Of a DNA stretch of 64,000 nucleotides, positions 1 to 8,843 are shown piece by piece. Both the position numbers and the translations under genes were made by a program. The notes below the pieces were generated by a model. That model had not been told where the DNA came from. It did not search any database and saw nothing but the letters and a program-made list of their open reading frames with translations. The stretch is taken from positions 248,001 through 312,000 of the forward strand of contig MKRJ01000014.1 in NCBI GenBank assembly GCA_001896885.1, read 5' to 3'. Positions within the stretch are counted from its first letter, which is position 1, and every line of letters starts with the position of its first letter. This stretch comes from Rhizobiales bacterium 65-79 (GTDB lineage Bacteria; Pseudomonadota; Alphaproteobacteria; Rhizobiales; Rhizobiaceae).

Positions 1-239
1 CCCTGCGAGGCGTAGTTGACGCTGCTGGAGCCCATGATGACCGGGCGCCACCCAGACTTGGCGATCGCCACCCCCTCGTCCGTCACGCGTACGCCGGCGC
101 GGCTGGCGTTCAGGGTGGAATTGTACTGATAGGCCTTCGTCAGCGCACCGAAGATCGTTTCGGCCGCCGCGGTCTTGATCCCGAGACTGCTGACCGAGAG
201 CAGCAAGGCTGCGGCTATACTGTTACGAACGAGCGACAC
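1..239 (-). CDS. tolC: TolC-family outer membrane efflux protein, N-terminal part (runs off the window)
   Basis: Only the first 79 or so codons are present. A GTG start at 239 follows a GAGGTGGG ribosome-binding site. The protein opens with a short basic stretch and a hydrophobic signal peptide (LLLSVSSLG, then an Ala-rich end before ETIF), so it is exported. The mature start reads ETIFGALTKAYQYNSTLNASRA, matching the beginning of TolC-type trimeric outer-membrane channels, where the first helix carries AYxxNPxLxAxRA. TolC proteins form the outer-membrane exit duct for type I secretion and RND efflux pumps. The gene lies downstream of pcm on the same strand, an arrangement familiar from rhizobia. 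The family call rests on about 60 mature residues, so a related efflux channel is possible. Confidence 0.78.
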   Translation of the reverse strand, partial: MSLVRNSIAAALLLSVSSLGIKTAAAETIFGALTKAYQYNSTLNASRAGVRVTDEGVAIAKSGWRPVIMGSSSVNYASQ

Positions 240-338
240 GACCCACCTCACATCCGTCCGGCCGGGATGCCCCGGCCGCACTCTCGATTGAGGGCCGGCA
301 GCGCGGCCCGTTCATTACCCGGCGCCCGCAGGCGCCAT

Positions 339-365
339 CCGTCTCCGCCCTGCTGCTGGAGACGG
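339..365 (-). terminator. Inverted repeat between pcm and tolC
   Basis: CCGTCTCC and GGAGACGG form a perfect 8-bp stem with an 11-nt loop, 31 nt past the pcm stop codon. No T-run follows on the minus strand, so it is at best a weak or Rho-assisted terminator or an mRNA-processing hairpin between two same-strand genes. Confidence 0.25.
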
Positions 366-396
366 CTTCGACCGATGCGCCGACGCCGCGCGCCGA

Positions 397-1065
397 TCAG
401 AACTCGAACACCGGCGCGCGCCGGAACCCGGGCAGCGGCCTGATCGCGGCGTTGAAAGCCCGGCGGCACGAAACCACACCGCCGTCCTTGACGCAAATGC
501 GCGCGATGCCGGCATTGCCCTCGCCGGTCACGGCCACCAGCCGTCCCGCTTCCGCCAACTGCCCGAAAAGCGCCTCAGGCACCTCGTCCACCGCGCCGCC
601 GACCAGGATCACGTCATAGGGAGCATTTTGTGGATAACCACCCTCGAGGGCAGCCTCGACGATCGTCACATTGCCGAACCCGATTTTCTCGAGCGTCGAG
701 CGCGCCGATTCGGTGAGATCGGGCTCGCATTCAAGCGCGGTAACCGACGCGGCGAGGCGCGACAGCACCGCCGCCGAATAGCCGCTGCCGCAGCCGACAT
801 CGAGCACCCGGTCGGTCCCGCGGATGCCGGCGAGTTGGACCAGCTTCGCGAAAGGCGCCGGCTCCATCAAATAACGCGCCCGGCCGGAGCGGGTCGGGAT
901 GTCGATATCCTGGTCGAGATAGGCCAGCGGGCGGCGGACAGCGGGAAGGAAAGCCTCGCGCGGGACGAAACCCATCGCGTGGAGGAGGCGCGCGTCGGTT
1001 ATGCCGGTGGTGCGCAATTGGCCGTCCACCATCCTGGCCCGCAGAAGCGCATATTCGGCTGTCAT
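397..1065 (-). CDS. pcm: Protein-L-isoaspartate O-methyltransferase family protein
   Basis: A 222-residue cytoplasmic SAM-dependent methyltransferase of the PIMT type, which methylates isoaspartyl residues in damaged proteins. The class I SAM-binding motif VLDVGCGSGYSA lies at residues 87-98, followed by an acidic residue at the end of strand 2 (ALECEP) and the motif PYDVILVGGAVDEVP. The start at 1065 (MTAEYALLRARMVDG) was chosen because the family begins with this helix. The reading frame stays open further upstream, but that stretch is low-complexity and has no ribosome-binding site. It is followed on the same strand by the tolC-like gene, a conserved order in rhizobia. As in many alphaproteobacterial PIMT-like proteins, repair activity is inferred from family membership only. 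Confidence 0.87.
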   Translation of the reverse strand: MTAEYALLRARMVDGQLRTTGITDARLLHAMGFVPREAFLPAVRRPLAYLDQDIDIPTRSGRARYLMEPAPFAKLVQLAGIRGTDRVLDVGCGSGYSAAVLSRLAASVTALECEPDLTESARSTLEKIGFGNVTIVEAALEGGYPQNAPYDVILVGGAVDEVPEALFGQLAEAGRLVAVTGEGNAGIARICVKDGGVVSCRRAFNAAIRPLPGFRRAPVFEF

Positions 1066-1726
1066 CGTTTTTTCGGCTCGTCCCCTGGCGCACCGCGCTC
1101 GGCAACTATAGCGGCGCGAAGGCCGCGTTGGAATATGACCGGCGCGAGAACCCTGAAACCCGGCCGCCGGAGCTGCCGGTGAATCGCCGCGCCATTCAGC
1201 CGGAGGTGTGGCGCAAACGGCTCCTAAGGTCAATCAAACACTTGGCAATCGGCCTGCCGCGCCTTTCCCGCTGTTGCAGAAAAGCCCCATCGCCGAACAA
1301 TCGGTTCGAAACGGCTCCTCGCCGGCTGCCGATGCGCCCGCCGGGCCATTTGTTCCGGAATTTCCGGCAGGCTCAGGCAAATCGAAACCAGTACTAATGC
1401 CCCCGGGGAAACCGCTCGTCGCACCGCCAGGATAGATGACCTTTGTTAGGCGGTCCGCGTCATCACAGTCGTAGATAGCCGTCCAACCCTCCGAGTCAGC
1501 AAGGAACCGAACAGCCATCGCCCCGCACATAAGAGATGCAGGTCTTGATCGATAGCGCCCAACGAGATCCAGGCCATTCGGGACGACAACGCCATAGTTC
1601 CGTGACCCGCCGTTATCGCTGCGGAGAAGCCACCGAACCCATGCCGCCTCCAAGATGCGCAACGGCATCCGAGTCGGCTATCGCATCGCTCTTCATGTCA
1701 GGCTCGCAATGCGCTAGTTAGAAGAG
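1066..1726. other. 660-bp stretch without a convincing gene
   Basis: Several reading frames of 60-144 codons overlap here, but none has a clear ribosome-binding site or a recognisable family. The longest (minus strand, 1234-1668) contains a patch reading YDCDDADRLTKVIYPGG, which resembles a single YD repeat of Rhs-type proteins (YDxxGRLxxVxYPDG). That is a weak hint of an Rhs relic rather than a gene. The part near 1700-1726 should carry the promoter of the LysR gene at 1727. Confidence 0.4.
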
Positions 1727-2638
1727 ATGCCCGTCTTTTCCCGCTTTGCCCGCTATGTGGAAGAAGTGGCGCGACGCGGCTCCATCCGCAGCGCGGCGGA
1801 GTGGCTGAACATAGCTCCTTCGGCCATCGACCGGCAGATCATTCTTGCCGAGCAGGAACTCGGCGTTTCCCTTTTCGACCGTCTGCCGCAGGGGCTGAGG
1901 CTCACGCCGGCGGGAGAGCATCTGGTTTACAATCTGCGGCGGTGGAAGCGCGAATTCAAAGATGTCCGCCTGCAGATCGATGACATCCAGGGCCTGCAAA
2001 GGGGCAAGATCACGCTGGCCGTCGCCGAAGCGATCGTCGGCGACATGCTGGTCGGGCTTTTGGCGGATTTCCACCAGCAATATCCCGGCGTGGTCGTGAC
2101 AATACAGGTGGTCGGCGGCGGCGGCGTGCGCGAGATGGTGCTGAACGGTTACGCCGATATCGGACTCACCTTCATGCCGACCGCCTATCGCGTGATGCGG
2201 GTGGAGCATTCGGTGGAGCTTGCGCCGGGCATCGCGATGCCGCCCGATCACGCGCTGGCCGGCCGCAAGAGCATCGGGCTGCGCGAATGCCGCGAACTGC
2301 CGATGATTCTCCCCAATGAGGAACTGCTTATCCGCAACGCGCTCGACGCGGCGCTGGCGGCGACCGGCGTCACACTGAACGCAATCGCCGTTTCCAACAA
2401 TTTCGCCCTGATGAAGGAGATGGTCTTTCAGCGGCTGGGCGTCGCCGTGCTCACCCGCGCCGAGATCCTTTCCGAAATCAGAAAGCGCAAGCTTGCCTTC
2501 GTGCCGTTCTCCGACCCTGAAGTGTCGAGATCGTCGTTCTCCCTGGTCACTCCCTCCCATCCTTCCAGCGCCGCCTCCAGGCTTGCTCGTGCCATCGTTG
2601 CCGCGATGGACGAGATGTCGGACGAGGACCCGACCTAA
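1727..2638 (+). CDS. LysR-family transcriptional regulator
   Basis: A 303-residue LysR-type regulator. The N-terminal winged helix-turn-helix spans about residues 5-65 (GSIRSAAEWLNIAPSAIDRQI, then ELGVSLFDRL). A periplasmic-binding-like effector domain fills the rest, starting near GKITLAVAEAIVGDML. The ATG at 1727 follows GAAGAG. The gene lies upstream of, and in the same direction as, the catabolic operon starting near 2831, with 192 bp between them. It is the natural candidate regulator of that operon. The effector is not deducible from sequence. Confidence 0.88.
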   Translation: MPVFSRFARYVEEVARRGSIRSAAEWLNIAPSAIDRQIILAEQELGVSLFDRLPQGLRLTPAGEHLVYNLRRWKREFKDVRLQIDDIQGLQRGKITLAVAEAIVGDMLVGLLADFHQQYPGVVVTIQVVGGGGVREMVLNGYADIGLTFMPTAYRVMRVEHSVELAPGIAMPPDHALAGRKSIGLRECRELPMILPNEELLIRNALDAALAATGVTLNAIAVSNNFALMKEMVFQRLGVAVLTRAEILSEIRKRKLAFVPFSDPEVSRSSFSLVTPSHPSSAASRLARAIVAAMDEMSDEDPT

Positions 2639-2830
2639 TTTTTCGTACATACTCTCCGAAAAATACTTATTGAAACCCCGTTTCCGGCCGACCTATCGTG
2701 GCCTGGAGAATAAGTGGGAACATAAAAAACAGGTCGGCGGCCATTGGAATCCTCCGGGAGCCGGCAATCGGACATCGCGAAGAACACGAACCCGCGCTCC
2801 CGGCATGGCGGCGCGAAAGGGGAGTTTGGC

Positions 2831-3883
2831 GTGCAGCATACGACCCTCGAAATTTCCGAATTCAAGGCCTTGGTCGGCAAGGCGGTTCCCCAACCGGAAC
2901 AATTCAATTACGGGGTCACGCGGGATACGATCCGGCATTTCGCCTATGCCGTTCCCGATATCAACGCGCGCTATCTCGACGAGGAATATGCCGCCACGAC
3001 GCGCTGGCGCGGCATCATCGCGCCGCCGGGCTATCTCTACGCGCACGGATCTCCGGCCTGGCTCGGGTCCCTTCCCGGCATCAAGGATGCGGACGGCAAT
3101 GAGCTGCGGAACGCCGACAATGCGACGGAGGAATGGGAATTCCACAAGCCGGTCCGTCCGGGCGACACCATCTTCTCGCAGGGCATGCTCGAGGACGCGA
3201 CCATCAAGCGCTCGCGCAAGCTCGGCGAATGCGTGCTGGTCAAGGAGGGAATGCGGTTCACCAACCAACGCGGCGAAACGGTCGCCCGGCTCGCTTCCTA
3301 CAGCTTCCGCTTCAACGGCTCCGCGGTGCAGGCAAGCGGCGGGGTCGGACAGGCCTATCCGCCGATCGAGGACGGGCAGTTCACGCGCAATGTCGCGACG
3401 CCCCCTCTCCTTCCCGGCACGAAGCCGACGCCCGTGCGCCGCTACGACGAACCGCGCTTCTTCGAAGACGTGGGGGTGGGCGACGAGGTGCCCGCGTGGG
3501 AACTCGGCCCGATCATGGCGTTCGATATCGGCCGCTTCAACGCGGTCACGATCGGGACCGGCTACGACCGGATCGGACGGACCGGCCACGTGCCCGACGG
3601 GTTCGCGCCCGGCGTGCTGCGCATCCAGTGGTTCGGCGCGATGCTATCGAAATGGGGGGGGCCGAACAGTTGGGTCACCAGGATATCGCAGCGCAACGTG
3701 GACTGGGTCCTGATCGGCTACAAGGTGATCTGCAGCGGCCGCGTGACACGCAAGAAGGTCGAGGAAGGGCGCTGCCTCGTCGAACTCGATATCTGGTGCG
3801 ACAGCGAACTCGGTTTCCGCACCAACAGCGGCACCGCCGAGATCGAGTTCGAAAGCCGCGAGCATCCGACGCGCAGCCGGTAG
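2831..3883 (+). CDS. FAS1-like / MaoC-type dehydratase domain protein
   Basis: A 350-residue protein of the acyl dehydratase (hot-dog fold) superfamily. The N-terminal half has the FAS1-like dehydratase pattern, with FNYGVTRDTIRHFAYAVPD followed by DEEYAATTRWRGIIAPPGYL. The C-terminal half (from about EPRFFEDVGVGDEVPAWELG) looks like the second, MaoC-like hot-dog repeat. Such proteins hydrate or dehydrate CoA-linked acyl intermediates. The GTG at 2831 was preferred because AAAGGGGAG sits 6-8 nt upstream. An ATG at 2744 would add 29 residues with no family resemblance. It is the first gene of an operon with an acyl-CoA synthetase and a crotonase, which fits a role on an acyl-CoA substrate. The exact substrate is unknown. 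Confidence 0.72.
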   Translation: MQHTTLEISEFKALVGKAVPQPEQFNYGVTRDTIRHFAYAVPDINARYLDEEYAATTRWRGIIAPPGYLYAHGSPAWLGSLPGIKDADGNELRNADNATEEWEFHKPVRPGDTIFSQGMLEDATIKRSRKLGECVLVKEGMRFTNQRGETVARLASYSFRFNGSAVQASGGVGQAYPPIEDGQFTRNVATPPLLPGTKPTPVRRYDEPRFFEDVGVGDEVPAWELGPIMAFDIGRFNAVTIGTGYDRIGRTGHVPDGFAPGVLRIQWFGAMLSKWGGPNSWVTRISQRNVDWVLIGYKVICSGRVTRKKVEEGRCLVELDIWCDSELGFRTNSGTAEIEFESREHPTRSR

Positions 3884-3893
3884 CGAGACGACG

Positions 3894-4955
3894 ATGTCAC
3901 CGACCCTCATCGATCGGCTGCCGAAGGCGGAACTGCATATCCACGTCGAAGGGTCGATCGAGCCCGACATGGTGCTGGCGTTGGCGGAGCGCAACGGCCT
4001 CGATTTCCCGCACAAGTCCAAGGCAGGATTGCTCGCGACCTACGAGTTCGCCAACCTTGCCGGCTTCAGCGCCGTCTATGCCAGCAATTCGTGCGCTCTC
4101 CGGACCGAGCGGGACTTCTACGATCTGACCTACTCCTACATGCGCCGGGTCCGCGAGGACAACGTCATCCACGCCGAAATCGCCTTCGCCCCGCAGGGCG
4201 CCTCGCATCGCAACGTTGCGCCGGAAATAGCGCTCGAGGGCGTTCTCGCCGCGATGGACGACGCCAAGGCGGCGTTCGGGATGACGGGAGGGGTGATCAT
4301 CGGCTGCCAGCGGCATCGCGGGGCGGAAGCAGGCCTAAACATGCTGCGCCGCATGAAGCCCTACCGCGACCGCATCATGGCGCTGGGCCTCGCCAGCCTC
4401 GAGGTCGGGCATCCTCCCCGCCTGTTCCTGCGCGTGTTCGAGGAGGCGCGCGATCTCGGCTGGAAGACGGTCGCGCATGCCGGCGAGGAAGGTCCGCCCG
4501 AATATATCTGGGAGGCGCTGGATATCCTGAAGGTCGACCGCATCGATCATGGCGTGCGTTGCGAGGAGGATCCGCGTCTGGTGCGTCGGCTGGCCGAGGA
4601 ACAGGTCCCTCTCACCGTCTGTCCCCTCTCGAACATCTACCTCAAGGTGTTCCCGGCGCTGCGGGAACACAATATCGCACGGCTGCTCAGGGCCGGCCTG
4701 CTGGTCACGGTAAATTCCGACGATCCGCCCTATTTCGGCGGCTATGTGAACGCGAACTATGCGGCTTGCCGGGACGTGCTCGACCTGTCGGACGAAGAAA
4801 TCATTCAACTTGGCCGCAACAGCTTCATCGCTTCGTTCCTGCCTGAAGAGCAGAAATGCAACTACCTCGCAAGGATCGACAGGATCGTCGGAGCCGCCCC
4901 AGAGGCGAGCGGGATGAAAGATGTCGCGCCGATCGGATCAGGAGACCGCGCTTGA
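3894..4955 (+). CDS. Adenosine/adenine deaminase-like amidohydrolase
   Basis: A 353-residue zinc amidohydrolase of the adenosine deaminase family. All metal and catalytic motifs are visible: H15 and H17 in AELHIHVEGS, H195 and E198 in HAGE, D218-H219 in RIDHG, and D276-D277 in NSDDP. In place of the adenosine-deaminase GLAGDE loop it has GLASLEVGHPP (about residues 165-175). That is closer to the GLDSSExGxPP pattern of adenine deaminases (type 3), so a free base or related amino-heterocycle is a better substrate guess than a nucleoside. The gene starts 10 bp after the dehydratase gene, and its stop overlaps the next start (TTGA). A deaminase beside acyl-CoA enzymes is unusual and suggests use of an N-containing growth substrate. 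Confidence 0.8.
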   Translation: MSPTLIDRLPKAELHIHVEGSIEPDMVLALAERNGLDFPHKSKAGLLATYEFANLAGFSAVYASNSCALRTERDFYDLTYSYMRRVREDNVIHAEIAFAPQGASHRNVAPEIALEGVLAAMDDAKAAFGMTGGVIIGCQRHRGAEAGLNMLRRMKPYRDRIMALGLASLEVGHPPRLFLRVFEEARDLGWKTVAHAGEEGPPEYIWEALDILKVDRIDHGVRCEEDPRLVRRLAEEQVPLTVCPLSNIYLKVFPALREHNIARLLRAGLLVTVNSDDPPYFGGYVNANYAACRDVLDLSDEEIIQLGRNSFIASFLPEEQKCNYLARIDRIVGAAPEASGMKDVAPIGSGDRA

Positions 4956-7144
4956 ACGTACAAATCCCTCCCCGCGACAATTCCGGCATCGCTCTGACTC
5001 AGGAGGGCTGGAAAGCTCTTTCCAACCCGGCGTCGATCGCGCTCGTCGGCGCCAGCGGGCGCAGCAGCAGCGTGAGCTTCACCCCGCGTTTCCTGGAGAC
5101 GAATGCCGGGCTCGGCTACAGGGGAGACATCTACCTCATCAACCCGAACCGGGACACCATCCTGGACCGCAAATGCTGGCGGGATCTCAGCTCCCTTCCC
5201 GTCTCGCCGGAGCTGGTGATCATCAGCCTTCCGGACGAGAAGGTGCTGCCTGCCGTTCATGAGGCGATCGCCTGCGGCGCGCGCGCGATGATGATCCATT
5301 CCGGCGGGTTCGGCGAAAGGGGCGAGGCGGGACTGCTGCGCGAGCGCGAACTGCAGCGCGCCTGCGGCGAGGCCGGCGTGGCGGCGCTCGGCCCCAACTG
5401 CCTCGGCCTTATGAACCTCACCACCGGGGTATCGCTGTCGAGCTTCAAGCTTTCGCCGGGATTGAACAAGGGCTCGGTCGCCCTGATCAGCCAGAGCGGG
5501 TCGGTCGCCGGCATCCTGATGCATGTGGCCGGGCGGCACGGCGTTTCCTTCGTCGCAAGCACCGGCAACGAGGCAGTGACGACCGCCGAGGACCTGATCG
5601 AATACGCCATCGCCGATCCGGCGACGAAACTGATCGTATGCTTCATCGAGGCGCTTCGGCGGCCGCATGCGCTGTTCGCGCTGGCGGAACGGGCACACCG
5701 GGCGGGGAAACCCATCGTCGTGCTCAAGGCCGGACTTACCGAGAAGGGAGGCGAGGTCTCGCGCGGCCATACGGGCGCGCTCGCCGGATCGGGCGCGATC
5801 TACCGGCAGGCCTTCGAGCAGGCCGGCGTGATCCTTGTCGAGGATTTCGACGAGCTCGCCCAGACGGTCGAGCTGCTGGCCACGATCAAGTCGGCTCCGC
5901 GCGGATGCCGTGTCGGCATGCTCGGCACGTCCGGCGGCGAACTCGGCAACATCACCGACCTCTGCGAGGAACTCGGCGTCGAACTACCGCCCTTTTCGGC
6001 GGATACCCTGGCCGGATTGCAGGATTGGCTCGTCCTGCCGAAAGACGTCCGTCCCCGCAATCCGGTCGACGTCGGAACCGGGTTCAATTTCGCCGGCAGC
6101 TATGAGGAACGCATGCGCGGAGCGATCCGGGTCGTCGCGGCCGATCCGTCGGTCGATCTCGTGGTGGTAATGCAGGGCTTCCACCGCGAAGGCGAGAACC
6201 TCCAATTCTCGCTCAATCGCGAGATGATGAACGCCGCCGCCCGCGAGTCCGCCAGTATCGACAAGCCCGTCGCCGTCCTCGCCTGCCAGTCGGGCCGCCT
6301 CGACGAAGAGGTGGTCGCGGAGGTGCGCACGGCAAGCGTCCCTGCGCTGGAGGGCGCCCGCGAGGGTTTGAGGGCGCTGCGCCACCTCGATCGATATAGG
6401 AGGTTTCTGAGCCGACGTTCCATTCCGGCTGCGGCTCCTGCCGTGCCTGGTGCGCCGGACGTCCCGCAACCGTGGGAAAACGGCCTGGTGCCGCAGGCCG
6501 GGCTGTTCCGTCATCTGGAGGCGGCGGGCCTGCCGGTCACCCGCTTCGGCCTGGCGCGAAGCGCCGATGAAGCGGAGAAGATCGCGCGGAATCTCGGCGG
6601 CAGGGTCGTCATGAAGATCGATACCCCGCGCGTCGTCCACAAGAGCGACATAGGCGGCGTCGCGCTGGGTGTTACGCCTCAAACCGCGGCCGAACGCTTC
6701 GCCAAACTCAAGGACTGTATCTCCCCGCCGCTCGGCAGCGAACCGGGCGAGGCAGTCTTCGTCGCCGAAGAGCTGGCGGGCGGCGTCGAGTTCTATGTCG
6801 GCGCCAAACGCGACGCGACATTCGGGACGGTCGTCGTCCTCGGCATGGGCGGGCGCCTTCTCGAAATACTGGGCCAGACCGCGCCGCTCGTCTTCCCTTT
6901 CTCCGAGGATGACGTGTCGAGGGCGATCGAGAAAAGCGGGGCCGCGAAATTCCTGAGTGGTTTCCGCGGCGCCCCGAAGGCCGATCTCGCCATGCTCGCC
7001 AGGCTGGTAAGGCATGTCGGCGCCTACGCGCTTTCGTTCGGCGAGCGCCTCGAAGTCCTCGACCTCAATCCTATGATCATTACGGCGGAACATCCCGGCG
7101 GATGCATCGCCGATGCACGCCTGATCCTAGGCAAGGGAGAATAA
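4952..7144 (+). CDS. ADP-forming acyl-CoA synthetase (acetate-CoA ligase family)
   Basis: A 730-residue fused alpha-beta NDP-forming acyl-CoA ligase. A CoA-binding Rossmann domain comes first (GASGRSSS at residues 33-40). The succinyl-CoA-ligase-like domain follows, with the phosphorylatable histidine H273 in SRGHTGALAGSGA. A C-terminal ATP-grasp domain starts near residue 500 (VVMKIDTPRVVHKSDIGGVA at about 552-571). The family makes acyl-CoA from acid, CoA and ATP, giving ADP and phosphate. The TTG at 4952 overlaps the preceding TGA as TTGA and is preceded by CAGGAGA, so translation is probably coupled. It supplies the CoA thioester on which the neighbouring dehydratase and crotonase could act. 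The acid substrate is unknown. Confidence 0.85.
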   Translation: MNVQIPPRDNSGIALTQEGWKALSNPASIALVGASGRSSSVSFTPRFLETNAGLGYRGDIYLINPNRDTILDRKCWRDLSSLPVSPELVIISLPDEKVLPAVHEAIACGARAMMIHSGGFGERGEAGLLRERELQRACGEAGVAALGPNCLGLMNLTTGVSLSSFKLSPGLNKGSVALISQSGSVAGILMHVAGRHGVSFVASTGNEAVTTAEDLIEYAIADPATKLIVCFIEALRRPHALFALAERAHRAGKPIVVLKAGLTEKGGEVSRGHTGALAGSGAIYRQAFEQAGVILVEDFDELAQTVELLATIKSAPRGCRVGMLGTSGGELGNITDLCEELGVELPPFSADTLAGLQDWLVLPKDVRPRNPVDVGTGFNFAGSYEERMRGAIRVVAADPSVDLVVVMQGFHREGENLQFSLNREMMNAAARESASIDKPVAVLACQSGRLDEEVVAEVRTASVPALEGAREGLRALRHLDRYRRFLSRRSIPAAAPAVPGAPDVPQPWENGLVPQAGLFRHLEAAGLPVTRFGLARSADEAEKIARNLGGRVVMKIDTPRVVHKSDIGGVALGVTPQTAAERFAKLKDCISPPLGSEPGEAVFVAEELAGGVEFYVGAKRDATFGTVVVLGMGGRLLEILGQTAPLVFPFSEDDVSRAIEKSGAAKFLSGFRGAPKADLAMLARLVRHVGAYALSFGERLEVLDLNPMIITAEHPGGCIADARLILGKGE

Positions 7145-7145
7145 G

Positions 7146-7967
7146 ATGAGCGGCTATTCCCTGATCGGCTTCGAGACCATGGGCGAGACGGCGACGCTGA
7201 CGCTGCGACGCGGCCGAAAGTTGAATGCGATCACCGACCAGATGAACATCGAGCTCTTCGATGTCCTGTCCGAGATAGCCGGGACGCCGGCGATCAAGGT
7301 CGTCATCCTGACGGGTGAAGGGCGCGCCTTCTCGGCCGGCTACGATGTCGGCGAAGGCGAGGACATGCCGGCGCGGACGCCCGCCTACTGGAAATACCAT
7401 TTCTCGCTGGCATTCCGCACGCTCCGGCGCATCTGGTCGCTGCCGCAGCCGGTCGTCTGCAAGGTGCGCGGCGCCTGCCTCGGCGGCGGCATGGCGCTCA
7501 GCCTCGCCTGCGACCTCACCTATGCGAGTGAGGACGCATTCTTCGGCGACGCGGAAATCAAGTTCGGCGGCGGCGGAAACATGTTTCCGGTGTTGCAATG
7601 GATCGTCGGCATGAAAACGCTTAACGAGCTCGTTCTTACCGGGCGCAATGTCCATGCCGACGAGGCGCTGCGGCTCGGAATGGTGAACGAGGTGCTTCCG
7701 GCGGACGGGCTCGACGCGCGTGTCGATCAGGTCGTCCGTCATATGTGCCTGCTGCCGGACGGCACGCTCGTGCGCAACAAGGCGAGCAGCCGGCGCTGGT
7801 ACCAGCAGATGGGCATCGAGGCCGTCATCAGCGGCAATGAGGACAGTTCCGTCCTCGGCCTGAGCACCGGCGGCGAAACCGAATTCACCCGGATATCGAA
7901 GAAGGAAGGCGTTACGGCGGCTCTTCGCTGGCAAAAGGCGCGCTTTGCCGAGGTAGGAGCGTTCTGA
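7146..7967 (+). CDS. Enoyl-CoA hydratase/isomerase family (crotonase) protein
   Basis: A 273-residue crotonase-fold protein. The oxyanion-hole motifs are present (GRAFSAGYDVGEGED near residue 60, GACLGGGMALSLACDL near 115). The segment FFGDAEIKFGGGGNMFPV keeps a Glu at the place of the second catalytic Glu of crotonase. The first catalytic Glu (GGGxEL in hydratases) is replaced by Ala in GGGMAL, so simple hydration of enoyl-CoA is doubtful. Isomerase, hydrolase or lyase chemistry is equally possible. The ATG at 7146 comes 1 nt after the preceding stop, and the next gene overlaps it by one base (TGATG). It belongs to the 2831-10789 operon. Confidence 0.83.
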   Translation: MSGYSLIGFETMGETATLTLRRGRKLNAITDQMNIELFDVLSEIAGTPAIKVVILTGEGRAFSAGYDVGEGEDMPARTPAYWKYHFSLAFRTLRRIWSLPQPVVCKVRGACLGGGMALSLACDLTYASEDAFFGDAEIKFGGGGNMFPVLQWIVGMKTLNELVLTGRNVHADEALRLGMVNEVLPADGLDARVDQVVRHMCLLPDGTLVRNKASSRRWYQQMGIEAVISGNEDSSVLGLSTGGETEFTRISKKEGVTAALRWQKARFAEVGAF

Positions 7968-8818
7968 TGAACGGAACGGGCACCGAACGGCAGATCGCTT
8001 CGCCATGGCAGAACAGGTTCGTGCGCCCCTATCTCGGCCGCATGCCCGTGGAGGGTAGACGCTTCCTGGCCTGGCTGATCAGCGCCGTCCTCCTGCTCGT
8101 CTTCTGGCAATGGTACGTGACGCGCTTCGGGATCTCTCCCGCCGTTTTTCCCGCGCCGCTGGCCGTATGGGAATCGCTTTATGCCAACATGGCGGACGGC
8201 ACCTTCATCTGGGATCTCGCCGTCACCATGAAAGAGGTGCTGATCGGCTTCTTCAGCGGCAGTTCGGTCGGTTTCCTGCTCGCGCTCGTCATCTCGGAGT
8301 TCCGGCCGATCCGGACCATCCTCTATCCTTACGTGATCGCCTTCCAGGCGGTGCCCAAGACCGCCGTGGCGCCGATGTTCCTCATCTGGTTCGGCTTCGG
8401 CATCGGATCCAAGGTGGCGCTGGTCGTCTCGGTGGTGTTCTTTCCCGTACTGATCAACACGCTCCTCGGCCTCGAGCGCACCGACCCGGACCAGCTCGAG
8501 ATGCTCAAGGCCTATTGCGGCAAGCGCTGGCGCATCTTCTGGCGGGTCAAGCTGCCGAGCGCAATGCCGCCCTTCTTTGCCGGGCTGGAACAGGCGATCG
8601 TGCTCGCCGTTCTTGCCGCCGTCGTTTCCGAATTGCTCGGGGCCGTAGGCGGGATCGGCTACCGGATCCTCACCTTCAACACGAATCTCGACCTCGCCGG
8701 CCAGTTCGCCGCATTGCTCCTGCTTTCGGTCACCGGCTTCGTTCTGCACGCGATCGTCAGATATGCCGGCGACAAGGTCGTCTTCTGGGGTCGCGCGAAG
8801 GAAGGCAGCACAAACTGA
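7967..8818 (+). CDS. ABC transporter permease, TauC/SsuC type
   Basis: A 283-residue inner-membrane permease of the nitrate/sulfonate/bicarbonate-type ABC importers. About six hydrophobic segments are visible, the first near residues 30-50 (FLAWLISAVLLLVFWQWYV). The cytoplasmic EAA loop lies in the stretch EMLKAYCGKRWRIFWRVKLPSAMP. It overlaps the crotonase stop by one base, and the binding protein follows after 25 bp, so the transporter is made with the catabolic enzymes. In this family a single permease forms a homodimer with two ATPase subunits. The substrate is inferred to be the compound degraded by the operon. Confidence 0.87.
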   Translation: MNGTGTERQIASPWQNRFVRPYLGRMPVEGRRFLAWLISAVLLLVFWQWYVTRFGISPAVFPAPLAVWESLYANMADGTFIWDLAVTMKEVLIGFFSGSSVGFLLALVISEFRPIRTILYPYVIAFQAVPKTAVAPMFLIWFGFGIGSKVALVVSVVFFPVLINTLLGLERTDPDQLEMLKAYCGKRWRIFWRVKLPSAMPPFFAGLEQAIVLAVLAAVVSELLGAVGGIGYRILTFNTNLDLAGQFAALLLLSVTGFVLHAIVRYAGDKVVFWGRAKEGSTN

Positions 8819-8843
8819 ACCCGAACCAGAAAAGGGGAATCCG

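Noticed and set aside
1445-1451. GTTAGGC, resembling an integron attC inverse core site
   Set aside because: No matching RYYYAAC partner at proper distance and no cassette structure or integrase nearby.
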